Shown: positions 48,238-59,048 of the stretch, piece after piece | How the letters are laid out: every line of letters starts with the position of its first letter | Position numbering within the stretch: position 1 is the stretch's first letter | From: Nageia nagi | Lineage: Eukaryota; Pinophyta | Length of the DNA: 64,000 nucleotides | Assembly (NCBI GenBank): GCA_050084985.1 | Contig: JBITNC010000001.1 | Coordinates: 173,724,001-173,788,000, forward strand | Direction of reading: 5' to 3' | Position numbers and translations under genes: made by a program | The notes under the pieces: model-generated | Database searches by the model: none | What the model saw: the letters and a program-made list of their open reading frames with translations, nothing else | What the model was told of the DNA's origin: nothing

Positions 48238-49799
48238 TGCTATAAAATAATATGAAAGAGATAAAAAAAGTAAGCATACATATTGCATTTAAAAATAAAT
48301 ACATGTTTAAAACTAACCAACAAATCAAATGCTAAATTATTAACAAGAATAATAAACATATACAATATCTTCATCACCAAGTATAGTCAAAGAGAAGGAG
48401 AAGTTGAGGCTTATTTTCTTGTCTAAAATTAGACCTTCACTTGGATTCTCGCAAGGAGCCTAGATCCTACCAACCCTTAACCAATTTTTCTTGGACAATG
48501 ATATACTCTCACAAGGAGAAGTACAAGCTTTTTTTCAAGGTTATGACATATATTGGATCAACCAAATTAATTATCTTAATTAATTTTTCAATTTTCCTCC
48601 TAGGTTATTAAGATAATCCTTGAATGGATGGGAGAACATATGGTATCACTACACACATGTCTATACACCTATATGGAGTTAAGTCTAAACCAAAAGAGAA
48701 CTTAAGAGTAATTAAGAAGTACATACTTTTCACCACTTTAATCTTTATATTACAAGGTTCCAGTCCACCTGCAGATGTGTTCATTTTAGGGGGAAGCAAT
48801 TTTCAATATTTAAGTACGTTGCATATAAAGTAAAAGTGGAAAATAAATAAAGTTCTTTTGAAAAAAAAAAAACTACATCTCACAACATCCATAAGTATGA
48901 ACCAAAGAGTCCAATGGGTTTTGTTACAACCCCTAATGGAAATATTTAGACAAGATCCATTAATTTTAAGTAACAATAAATGGACCTAAGATTCCAATGG
49001 ATTTTGTCACAACTCCTAATGGAACTCTTTACAAAGGCTCATTTTAAAAAATAATGAATTCTACCCCTTGTTACTTAAAAAATTAAAAATTAAAATAATT
49101 TCTTTATTTGCAATTTTACATCGAAAATAAGGTAAAAAATATTGAAAGAAACTTTATCCATTTACATGCATTAGGAAAAAGTGTTAAATCATACATTTAA
49201 AAAAAAATTATCCACTTAGCACAAACATACACTTGGAATTAAAAAAATTAAAGCATGCATTTAAACATGTTTTCCAATCACATATCAAGCATGTATTAAG
49301 ATAAAACAACATTAATTTATGCATACATTAATTAACTTTAATATATGCATAAAATTAACATTAACCTATGCAATAACATTAAAGTATGCATTGAAAATTA
49401 ATTCTCCACTTTTATCTTAATGGCATGTTAAATTAGGTTCCTTAAAAAAATATGTACTTAAAGTAAAAATAGCAAATAAAGAAATATTAAGCTAAAAAAA
49501 AAAGTTAAAATTAGCCCAAAAAATAATAATTCATACTTAAAATAAATAATCTAAAAAATCCTTTCTCCCTTTCTAAGAAATATTCCCCTCTTTAAAAAAA
49601 AAACATATATTTTTGACAAATAAAAATATATATAAAATATATATATATTTCACAAAAATATAAAAATAAAAATTATATATATATATATATAATATTCATA
49701 TATCTATATAAACTTTTTAATTTTTATTTATCTATTTTTATTAACTTTAATTTTTTTTAGATCCTTTGTTTCCTTTTTTTTTAAAAAAAAAGAAAGGAC
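48238..49799 (-). other. D 5' leader
   Basis: The first 600 bases resemble the E and F leaders (ATTAGACCTTCACTTGGATT, CTCACAAGGAGAAGTAC). The rest is AT-rich with A runs and AT-rich simple repeats near 49,620-49,700. No coding frame recognised. Confidence 0.6.
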
Positions 49800-50024
49800 A
49801 ACCCTTTGGGGGTGGCTTGCATGCCCCCACAGGGGAGGTTGCTTGCCCCCATAGTGGGAGGTTGCGTGATCCCATGGTGGGTGGTTGCGCATAGGTTGCA
49901 TGCCCCCATAGTGGAAGGCCATGCAACCCCATGGTGGGTAGCCATGCACCCCCATAGTGGGAAGCCATGCACCCCCATATGGGAGGCTATGCATCCCCAT
50001 AGTGGAAGGCCATGTGCCCCCATG
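49800..50024. repeat. GC-rich minisatellite of ~23 bases, split by F
   Basis: Units such as GCATGCCCCCATAGTGGGAG recur about nine times here and about five more at 56,257-56,370, on the other side of F. Many contain short palindromes (CCCATATGGG, CCCATGGTGGG). Very GC-rich compared with everything around it. Confidence 0.85.
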
Positions 50025-50513
50025 TGAAGGAATTAGTTCTACACTAATCCACAAGGTCCAAGACTATAGGAAACATAATCATTCAACATATACAAGCTAA
50101 TAACACCATTCACACAAGATAACACCAATATAAGTGGTTCCTACCTCCTTGGGAGTACATCCATAACTAGATCTCAATTCTCAAACTATGCACCCTCTTA
50201 CTACAATTCCTTTCTCTCCTACACAAACTAGTAGAGTAATCTTACTCAAAATCTAAATTCTATTACAAGAGGAGAGGCCTTCTTTTTATAGCATGAGAGC
50301 ACCTCCCTAACCTCCCTTTAACCCAAGGGTAAGGTTAGGGTTACAATAAATATATTACCTAACTTTAACCTACCAACTAACCACTTAGTAAGGTCAAAGT
50401 TTACATAATAAAGAATTCAATTAATCTCTTAAGGTATCTAAATATCCTTTAAGTGATTAATTGAATTTACAAGGAGTTTAGATATTCACAATATTTCATT
50501 ACAAATTCTAACA
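50025..50513 (-). repeat. F 3' LTR
   Basis: Begins TGTTAGAATTTG in element orientation; the purine tract AAGGGGGAG adjoins at 50,514-50,522. Confidence 0.95.
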
Positions 50514-51055
50514 CTCCCCCTTAATGCAATATTGGGATAGAGCGTAGAAGAGAGAGGAGAGAGAGTAAGAGAGAGTTCTCCTCCATAGAGATACAAGCGA
50601 AGATGAGAACATTTACATATTTAAGAATCTTTTTGAGAACTAGTTTGAGAATCACTACATTACCATTTGATAAAAATGGTTTACAATACAATCATTAACC
50701 ACAATTGGTTTCACTGTACATAGTAGTCGATTAACTTTAAGCTGACATGTGAGTCTCCATGAGCTTGCTTACACAAGGTGAGTAACCTGCATTTCTGAAG
50801 ATCCTGCATGCTATAAGCAACTCATGAACAAAATCAGTTAGATGCATCATATATTCATTTTATTAATAAGAGAATCAAATAATACCATCTTATAAATAAC
50901 TGATCAATGGTGCACTATAAGTCATCACGGAGATGCCAAGCCATCACTCATAGTCACCTGTTGTATATAGACATGTGTTGATTATTAATAGAGCATAACA
51001 TATAAATGACTATACAATGCCTAAAGACACATACCAGATCTTTTTCATATGAATA

Positions 51056-51256
51056 ATTGTACAACAATTTTCTCACGCAGAGCAAACTTACCATGGAGGT
51101 ATAAAATGTACAAGAAGTTCCTCACACAGAGCGAACTTACCACAATTATATGCTCAAAAAATTGTACAACAAGTTTTTCATGCAGAGCAAACTTACCACT
51201 GAGGTATAAATTGTACAAGAAGTTCCTCACATAGAGCAAACTTACCACAGAGGTAT
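51056..51256. repeat. F 3' UTR minisatellite, about four units
   Basis: Same unit as at 34,737-35,120 in E, but fewer copies and two of them shortened. Positions 50,523-51,055 are ordinary 3' UTR. Confidence 0.85.
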
Positions 51257-51339
51257 ATCATAATCAACACTATATAACAACAACAAAAAAGAGCCTCTTA
51301 GAGGTGAAGTTGTCATCACTAACAAAAGTTCAAACTTCA

Positions 51340-51860
51340 CTCCCCCTTGAGGGCAACATCACCAACCTGAGAGAATCCCTAAGCTTGCTGAACTAAGCTT
51401 CAAGAAGGGGCTTGGTGAATAAATCAGCGGAGTTTATAGTAGATGGAAAATACTCCAAGTGTATGATGTCATCTAGAACCTTCTCCCTGATAAAATGGGC
51501 TTGGATTTCCACATGTTTGGTTCTCTAATGGAACACAAGATTCTTAGCCAAAGAGATAGCTGATTGATTATCTGAAGAAATAAGAGATGGGCCATTTTGC
51601 TCATACCCAATTTCATTCAGAAGATGCCTCAGCCAAATAGCTTCCTAGGCGGCAACAGACATGGCTTGATATTCGGCTTCGGTGGTAGAAAGAGTCACAG
51701 TAGGTTGCTTCTTGGAATCCCAAGAGATAGCACCTGAACCAATACTGAACACATATGCAGAGGTTGATTTTCTATCATCTCTATCTCCCCCATAATCAGA
51801 ATTTGAGAATCTAGAGAGAACAATCGAGGGCACTTTGGAATACTTAAGAGCAAGATCCTT
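51340..51860 (-). pseudogene. pol (RH): F RNase H remnant
   Basis: Joins the protease at 51,857-51,860 by a deletion and is out of frame with gag. DYGGDRDDRKST and STTEAEYQAM are preserved. Later stops interrupt the C-terminal part. Without RT it cannot act in replication. Confidence 0.9.
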
Positions 51861-52944
51861 GAACATCAAGGACTGAATTATCACCTATCACAACTGCATC
51901 CTTTTTGTACTTATGAAAGTTTTCAAACTTATCCTTTTCATAACACATGTGATTAGTACATCCTAAATCAACAATCCAATCATTTGAAATAGTTTGAGTC
52001 ATTGAGTAGTAGGCAACAGCAGCAGCATGCTTGTTCTTCTTTTTTTGATTGAAATTTTTTACATTTGCATTTCCCTTACCTTTTTCAGCAAATTTCTTTT
52101 TATGACAATCATACTCTTTGTGACTAAAGATGCCACAAAAGTTACAATTTCCATCAAACTTTTCCTTAGGTTTTGGATTGCTTGATCCAGCTTTTTCATT
52201 CCTTTGCTTGAAGTTGCCATTATTGTTGCCCTTTTTCTCATGCTTTCTGAAGGTAGATGAGGATTTGTTATCTTTGGATTTATAATGGTTGAACTTCTTC
52301 TTTAAAGGAGTTTTGGTTGCTCCTAGAGCAATGTGATTATCCTTTGGAGAAAAGTTCAACATTTTCTTATTCAAAGTTTCCTCATGCTTCAGAAGGAGTC
52401 TAGAAAGGTTATCAAGAGAGATGACATCTTCTTCATCATCGAGCCTAGTTTCCATAACCGTGACAAAGTTACTGAACTTTGTAGAAAGGCTTTGAAGAAT
52501 GATGAAGACCATGAACTCATCATTGATCCAGTTGCACCCACAGCCAACCAGTTGTGTCCTGAGGTCAATGATTTTGTTCAAGTAAATAGAAGCACTTTCA
52601 TCTTCACCTTGATGATATTGCAACAATTTTTGTAAAATAGTGAACCTCCTTGAAAATTTTGACCCAAGGTAAATTTTCTTCAGCCTATCCCAAGCTTCCT
52701 TTGCTGATATTGAAGAAGAGATCATGAGAAGTACGTCATCTGAAATTGCACGATAAATCATTGAAGTTGCTAACTCATTCTTTGAGTTGTAGATTTCAAG
52801 AGCCTTCTCATCTGTAGGAGCGACCAAGTCTTCATTAACTATCTACCACAGCTTCCTTTCTTGCAACTCAGCTCTCATACGAGGTTCCCATATGCCGAAG
52901 TTAGAACCGTCGAGTATATGCTTGGGTATGAAGGTTTCAATCAT
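51861..52944 (-). pseudogene. gag: F gag and truncated protease
   Basis: Starts at 52,944 (MIETFIPKHILDGS). A stop at 52,843-52,845 replaces a Gln that E retains (LWQIVNED). The rest of gag is open, with knuckle CNFCGIFSHKEYDC complete. The protease active site reads VDLGCTNHM; TCA in E is TTA here, so DSG is lost. Ends at the deletion junction soon after. Confidence 0.9.
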
Positions 52945-55753
52945 TGCTACACAAAAGTAAATAAGAAAGAACAATGAATAAATTTCTACAATTTATCATC
53001 TATACAAATCAAACATTGATAAGTAAACATGTCCCACATGTGCAAACTTATAAACCAAGATCCATAGAAGGATAAAGTTGAAGTTGTTTTCTTGTATAGA
53101 ATTAGGCCTTCACCTAGATGCCCGCAAAGTGGAGCCCAAGTACTACCAGTCCTCAACCAGTTCACCTTGGTCAATAATATACTCTCTCAAGGAGAAGTAC
53201 CAACTATTTTCCAAGGATCTGACCTATCTTGGACCGGCCATTTTAATTATCTTGTTTAAGGTTTTCAAGTTTTCCTCCTAGGTTATCAGGATAATCCCTG
53301 AATGGACGTGCGGACATGTGGTATCACTACACACATACCTGTCCACCTAATAGAGTTATGTCCAATCCAATAGAGGTCTTAGGGGCAATTAAGATGAATT
53401 TACCACCACTTGGTTCTTCAGACTAAAAAGGCTCCAGTTTGCCTTGTCCTCACCTTGTGGCTCCCCAAACAAGTCATGTTGTGGAAAAGTACATGCGGAT
53501 GTGTTCATTTTAGGGGTTACTTTCAATATTTTGCATTTTGCAAGTATAAAGAAATTATGCAAAAATATAAAGTAAAGTATTAAAAATACATCATCCATAA
53601 GAACTTGATATATAAGAGTCCAATGGATTTTGTACTAACCCCTAAAGGACATTTTTACATTTTGCATACTTGCTCAAGTTCATAAATTCATTCAACACTT
53701 TAATGAATTTAAAAAGGCTAAGTCCTACTTAGCATTAATCCATAACTTAAAAATTAAGTAATAAACATGCATCATTTATCTTATTAAAAATGCATTATTT
53801 AACTTAAAATTTTAAGTACTAAGCATGCTTTATTCCTACACAAGATTAAGAGGCATGCATTACAAATTTAGCATGCAAGATCTAGATAAAGTTTTAAGTA
53901 AAAAACTATACAAATTCCTCCCTTTTTTACTTAAAGTTTTATCCCTAAAACTTGTATGCTAATAAAAATTGTCTTTTAAGTATGCATTTATATTTTAAGT
54001 AAAAACAAAATTCCCTTGTTTACTTAAAAAATAGCATAGGTTTCCCTTTTAGGAAACATGAAATACTTAGGTAAAAAAAATCCCTTAAAGTGTTAATTTT
54101 ACACTAATATTTATCATTTTACCTAAGTAAATTGCCAAACTTAAAAGTATTTAAGGCAAATAAAAAAATACTCCTAAAGAATTAACTTTATTTACCACAT
54201 TTTTCTAAAAAATTGGATAGCATTGAAGAGTAATGATGTATCTACTTACTTTAAAGTATTATAGTCATCATGAAAATGTTTAAAGTTGGAGTATAAGTAC
54301 TTCTAAGTGCATTTAATAGAAACAATTGACTTGTAAGCAAGCAAAAAATATTGAATGCCTACCAAAAAGTATACGTTTGCTTCTTGGGAGCTTGCAAGTA
54401 TTAATGAAAAAAGAAAGGAGACCTATGCATAGTTAATGCTACTTTTACCTCAAGCACTCCAAGTAAACAAAAAAAGTACTCCAAGTCAAAAAAAATAAAT
54501 GCTTTTAGGTAAAATAGTGATGGCTACCCTTCCCTTACCAAGAAGGAGAATACGTTGCTTGTGCAGGAGCATAGAAAAAAAAATTAAATGCACAAACAAA
54601 GTGGGAGAAGATTAGATGTTAAAGGGACGTGGAGAGCACGGAGGTGAGCACGTAGAGATTAGGATGCGTGGAGGTAGAATCATCTTCCAACCTAAAGCGC
54701 TGGCATTGCTACTCAAATGAAATGATATGAGGTGGAAGAAGGCCACGAATTCCAAGCCTATCTCTTTCTATCACTGGAAAAGCAGTTTCCTTGTTGAACC
54801 ACAGATCATGGAGAATGTCACTACCTCACTTGTGGACAATACAGGGGCTAGGCTTGCAGGTTCTATGCGTTATCAATCTTCACCACTCAATGCCAATACC
54901 AGAATGTCGTACACGATGGTAGCTAGATAGGAGGATTTGCCACATTATTTCTCTATTCTCTTAAGCAAAGAGCAAGCATGAGTTATATTGCTTGGCCCTT
55001 GCTAGCTTCGTAGAGAGCTTACAGTGTGTTCTTGCCTTCCCAACCTTCCCACCTTTTCTATCTAATTCGGCCCTCTTCTTATTATTCCCCAACCGATGAG
55101 GGAGGAGGGAGAAGGTGCAACCAGTGAGGGAGGAGGGCTGTTGATGACTCGCCACCTCCACTCAACCAAAGTGGCCCTAAAATTTTTCAAGCCTATCTTG
55201 TAGCTTTTCAAAAACTGAAACCTTCAATTTATTACTATTTTGTAAAAATGAAAAAAAAAATTATTGTAAATAAAGTTTTAGATAATTTTTGTTAAATAAT
55301 AATGTATTTCAAGTGAAGGTATTAGCTTAGTAATCATAAATCTCCCTCCCCTTTTTGATATATTGTAAGGTGTACGATAAATTGCAAAATAAATTTACCA
55401 ACACAACTTAAAAAAAAAAAAACATTAAACATTTGAGATAATAATATCTCTCCTTTTTACTTTGTGCTAGTAAAAGAAGTTATTTTGTAAAAAAAAACAT
55501 GCTACTAATATAAGAGGTTAGTATAGGAAAAAAAATTGCTTGCATTACCATTTTGATCATATTTTGCAAAAAATAAGCTCCAATATCTCATAACATATGT
55601 TAGTATCTAATGCAATAATCCATAAGATAACCAAATGAGGAGGAAATTTATACCTTCTCTTAGTTTTACCTCACCAATGGGGTGTAAGATGAGGAATGAA
55701 GAAGGATCACCAAGATGTAGCTTCCACACCAAGAAGAAGAGCTTTCACACCAA
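52945..55753 (-). other. F 5' leader
   Basis: Aligns with the E leader at 52,990-54,590 and 55,499-55,753. Between lies cargo not found in E or D. The stretch next to gag is GC-richer and best conserved among the three copies. Confidence 0.7.
54600..55200 (+). other. F cargo: foreign, gene-like sequence in the leader
   Basis: An open stretch at 54,727-54,930 on the plus strand (MRWKKATNSKPISFYHWKSS to SYTMVAR) has the look of real coding sequence, with possible upstream continuation (FQPKALALLLK) after a stop. It has no similarity to the E cargo that I can see. Source not recognised. It lies antisense to F. Confidence 0.4.
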
Positions 55754-55765
55754 GCTCTGATACCA
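55754..55765 (-). other. F primer-binding site
   Basis: GCTCTGATACCA on the plus strand, i.e. TGGTATCAGAGC in element orientation, two bases from the LTR end. Confidence 0.95.
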
Positions 55766-55767
55766 AT

Positions 55768-56256
55768 TGAAGGAATTAGTTCTACACTAATCCACAAGGT
55801 CCAAGAATATAGGAAACATAATCATTCAACATCTACAAGCTAATAACACCATTCACATAAGATAACACCAATATAAGTGGTTCCTCCCTCCTTGGGAGTA
55901 CATCCACAACTAGATCTCAATTCTCAAATTATGCACCCTCTTACTACAATTCCTTTCTCTCCTACACAAACTAGTAGAGTAATCTTACTCAAAATCTAAG
56001 TTCTATTACAAGAGAAGAGGCCCTCTATTTATAGCATGAGAGCACCTCCCTAACCTCCCTTTAACCCAAGGGTAAGGTTAGGGTTACAATAAATATATTA
56101 CCTAACTTTAACCTACCAACTAACCACTTGGTAAGGTCAAAGTTTACATAATAAAGAATTCAATTAATCCCTTAAGGTATCTAAATATCCTTTAAGTGAT
56201 TAATTTAATTTACAAGGAGTTTAGATATTCACAATATTTCATTACAAATTCTAACA
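55768..56256 (-). repeat. F 5' LTR
   Basis: Matches 50,025-50,513. TATAAATA at 56,026-56,033 on the minus strand. Confidence 0.95.
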
Positions 56257-56370
56257 CCATGGTGAGCAGTTGTGTGCTCCCACATGGGAGGTTGCATGCC
56301 CCCATACTGGGAAGTCATGTGCCCCCATATGGGAGGCTCTGCAGCCCCATAGTGGAAGGCCACATGCCCC
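56257..56370. repeat. GC-rich minisatellite, right part
   Basis: Continuation of the array at 49,800-50,024 after F; begins with the second CCATG target copy. Positions 56,371-56,845 are AT-rich D leader with an AAT microsatellite near 56,425. Confidence 0.85.
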
Positions 56371-56845
56371 TATTTTTCCTATTTTTTTAATATATATAAA
56401 ATAATAATTTTATAAAAATTGTAATAATAATAATAATAATAATATAGTAAATATTTTTACAATAATGACAATATAGTAAAACAATTTGCAATAATTTTAC
56501 CTAATTCTATGCTAAGTAGAACTTGCAAATTTAATCTATAATAACGCATTATTGCATATTATTACTACACATTAAATAATTTATTTAAAAAATTACAACT
56601 AATAATTTAAAATAATGCATAGCAATAGTGTAAAATTAAACTAACATGTTAGTATAGAGATACATTATCAAATTTTGTTACCCTTAACCTCATCATCATG
56701 AAACCACAAAGGTTAGTAATAAAAGTAAAATTTGACAAACAAGAGGTAGGAGATTATACCTTCAAACCCTTTTACCTCAACAAAGTAGATGGAGAAAGAT
56801 AAGGAATGGACCTTCAAGGATGTTGAATGGAAGCCTTCAAGAATA

Positions 56846-56857
56846 GCTCTGATACCA
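56846..56857 (-). other. D primer-binding site
   Basis: TGGTATCAGAGC in element orientation, unmutated despite the age of D. Confidence 0.95.
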
Positions 56858-56859
56858 CT

Positions 56860-57331
56860 TAAAGAAATTAACCTTTTTTGTAACTTCTAATCTTCCAAGA
56901 TCTCAATAAGGTACTTTCAACATCAACACAATAGCATAATAATTAAATCCAATCATATAAATAACACAAGATATAAATTGGTTTCTCCTTCATTGGAAGT
57001 ACATCCACTAACTAAGATCTTCATATTCTCAAAGACCTCTCTTACAAAGTATCTTCTCTTTCACACACTCTAAACCTATAACAAAGCTTGCATTACAATT
57101 ATGTAACTAAAGAAGGGGAGGGTTCTTCTCTTTTTATAAGAAGAAATCCACTCTATAATTAATATCTTTTCTATTTTTAATCTTTTACCTATTTTTAAAC
57201 TTATATCTATTTTTAATTCTTCTCCTATTTTTATTCCTTTAATACTTTAAGGTATCTAATGATATTTTAAGTATTAAATGAATTTACATTAAGAAGAAAT
57301 ATTACACAATATTACATTACAAATTATAATA
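56860..57331 (-). repeat. D 5' LTR
   Basis: Matches 33,204-33,655. TATAAAAA on the minus strand at 57,131-57,138. Followed by GTGAA, the right target copy. Confidence 0.9.
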
Positions 57332-57440
57332 GTGAATAGGTTAAGCAAGTCAAATTGCAAAATCTTAGAAGAAAGTTTGAGAATTTGAAGATGTAAGAAA
57401 GTGAAGGTGATGGAGATTATTATGTGAAAATGAATATTGT
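57332..57440 (+). pseudogene. gag: C gag, continuation after D
   Basis: KQVKLQNLRRKFENLKM is a typical Copia gag segment and is in frame with 32,907-33,203. Stops at the first codons and after KM. Decays into unrecognisable DNA after about 57,440; positions 57,441-57,930 hold nothing I can name. Confidence 0.7.
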
Positions 57441-57929
57441 TATCTATTACCATCCAATTTTTAATCAATAATTTTTTTGACTTTTTCCTCAATTTTGGTA
57501 TCTAGAAAAAGTTTTTTTTTTGTGTGTTAATTAAACAAAAAACATTTAAAAATTAAATAATCTATAGTTCAAAAATAACAAATTCATCAAGATTCCATCT
57601 TTTATCACAAAAGGAGTTTGGACCATTGGGTAACATCTTTAACCTTAGATTGAAGAACATATTCTAAACATTAACATGGAAATTGATTTCTATGAGACCA
57701 TTGAATACCATCCTCTATTTTTGATTGTAAGTGTCTACCTTAGACATGAGTGGAATTCGATCCTACTTAACCATTGAATGGTGAGCATCGAAATCTTTCT
57801 TTCAAAGCCAAGTGGTCATTCTAGAAATTGAAAGGTAGAAGTTCATTCCCATCATGATTTGAAAACCAAAATGATCTTCATTTTCAAAAATTGAGCTTGA
57901 AATGATGAAATTTAACTATCTTTTTGTTC

Positions 57930-58950
57930 CCTTTGTCATACCTAGTTAGTAACCAACTTGGTTGCGACTAAGTCTTTTTCTTTTATCATATCTATTTAGG
58001 TTTTAACCTGACATGACTATCACTTCCTTCAATCACATCCACTACACTTGCAACCCAAACTGAATGAAGGCTTCAATCTCATTGCACCCATATGAAAATC
58101 AATCGAAAGTAGCTAGTTGTGCTAACTTGAAGGTCAACCTGTACCAACCAATCATTACCCACTCATCACTCCTTCGTCATTTGATTTAGGATGATGATGT
58201 ACCGATGCATGGTACATGTGCCTTCACATAATTTTTTCCTATAAATTGTCAAGACTATTTTATTTTTATCATCTAACACTTTGATCTTGCCTTAATTAGA
58301 GTGTTTATCCTTTCTAGATGGCATGATCAAGTAGTAGTAGTAATTGCATCAAGTTGACCTGTTAGCTAGAGTGATCATCGTTATCGCAAGGTGTAGAAGA
58401 CCAAGTTAAAGTGACTAATAGACCCTGATATCACATGCATTCCTTACAACCTATTTTTAGTTGACAATGGTAAATAGGTCTGTAAGGAATTAGCTTGTTA
58501 CAATGGGTTAAGTGCCATTTTACAACAACTAAGCTTTGTGTCTATCACACCTAATTGTTTACTTACATATATCGATCAAACAAAAACATTGCTAAGGCAT
58601 TTACCTATTGTATCATGATACATCTTGACATAAAGAGACCATGGCCTTCTATTATCGCATTGGATTAGATCTTACCTCACAGCAACCATGTATTTATGGT
58701 TGTCGCACCTTTTTGACTTGCCACCAATAGTGACCAAAAAAGTATGACAATTTGCCAAGGCACCTCTCTATCACATCATGTTGGTTTTCAACTTGAAGTG
58801 ACTAAGGCATATCATTATCACACCATTTTTTGAACTTCAAGTTGAAGTGACCAATAAATTACTTATCACATTATGTTGGACTCATACCCAAAGCGACTTA
58901 GCTAGAATTTGATAGTCACACCCATCTATGAATCTTACTTAATGCATCTA
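57930..58950. repeat. Diverged tandem repeats of ~50-65 bases
   Basis: About ten loosely similar units with TATCACA(T/C)CAT near the start and AAGTTGAAGTGAC(C/T)AA near the end (clearest at 58,768-58,925). Strongly diverged and no reading frame. Confidence 0.4.
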
Positions 58951-59048
58951 AAGAAAAAATAATAATTTTAGAAAATGAAATTTTGATAAAATTACAACTT
59001 TTTCCTTGTCTTGAGATTATGGCTAACTTGATCTTTATCATTTTTAGG

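Larger units (their letters stand above)
50025..56256 (-). mobile_element. F: internally deleted Copia element
   Basis: LTRs of 489 bases at 50,025-50,513 and 55,768-56,256 with about 13 mismatches (about 97%). Target duplication CCATG at 50,020-50,024 and 56,257-56,261. Perfect primer site. Integrase and RT are missing through a deletion, so it is non-autonomous. Same family as E. Confidence 0.95.
33204..57331 (-). mobile_element. D: older Copia element containing nested E and F
   Basis: LTRs at 33,204-33,655 and 56,860-57,331. Own sequence: 33,656-33,784, 43,474-50,024 and 56,257-56,859. LTRs differ at many positions (roughly 85-90% identity by eye), the oldest of the three related copies. 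Primer site intact. Gag, protease, integrase, RT and RNase H all recognisable but full of stops and frameshifts. Target duplication GTGA(T/A). Confidence 0.9.

Noticed and set aside
49728-50054. Trp/Gly/His-rich open frames in several phases
   Set aside because: All arise from the GC-rich minisatellite, which is open in most frames.
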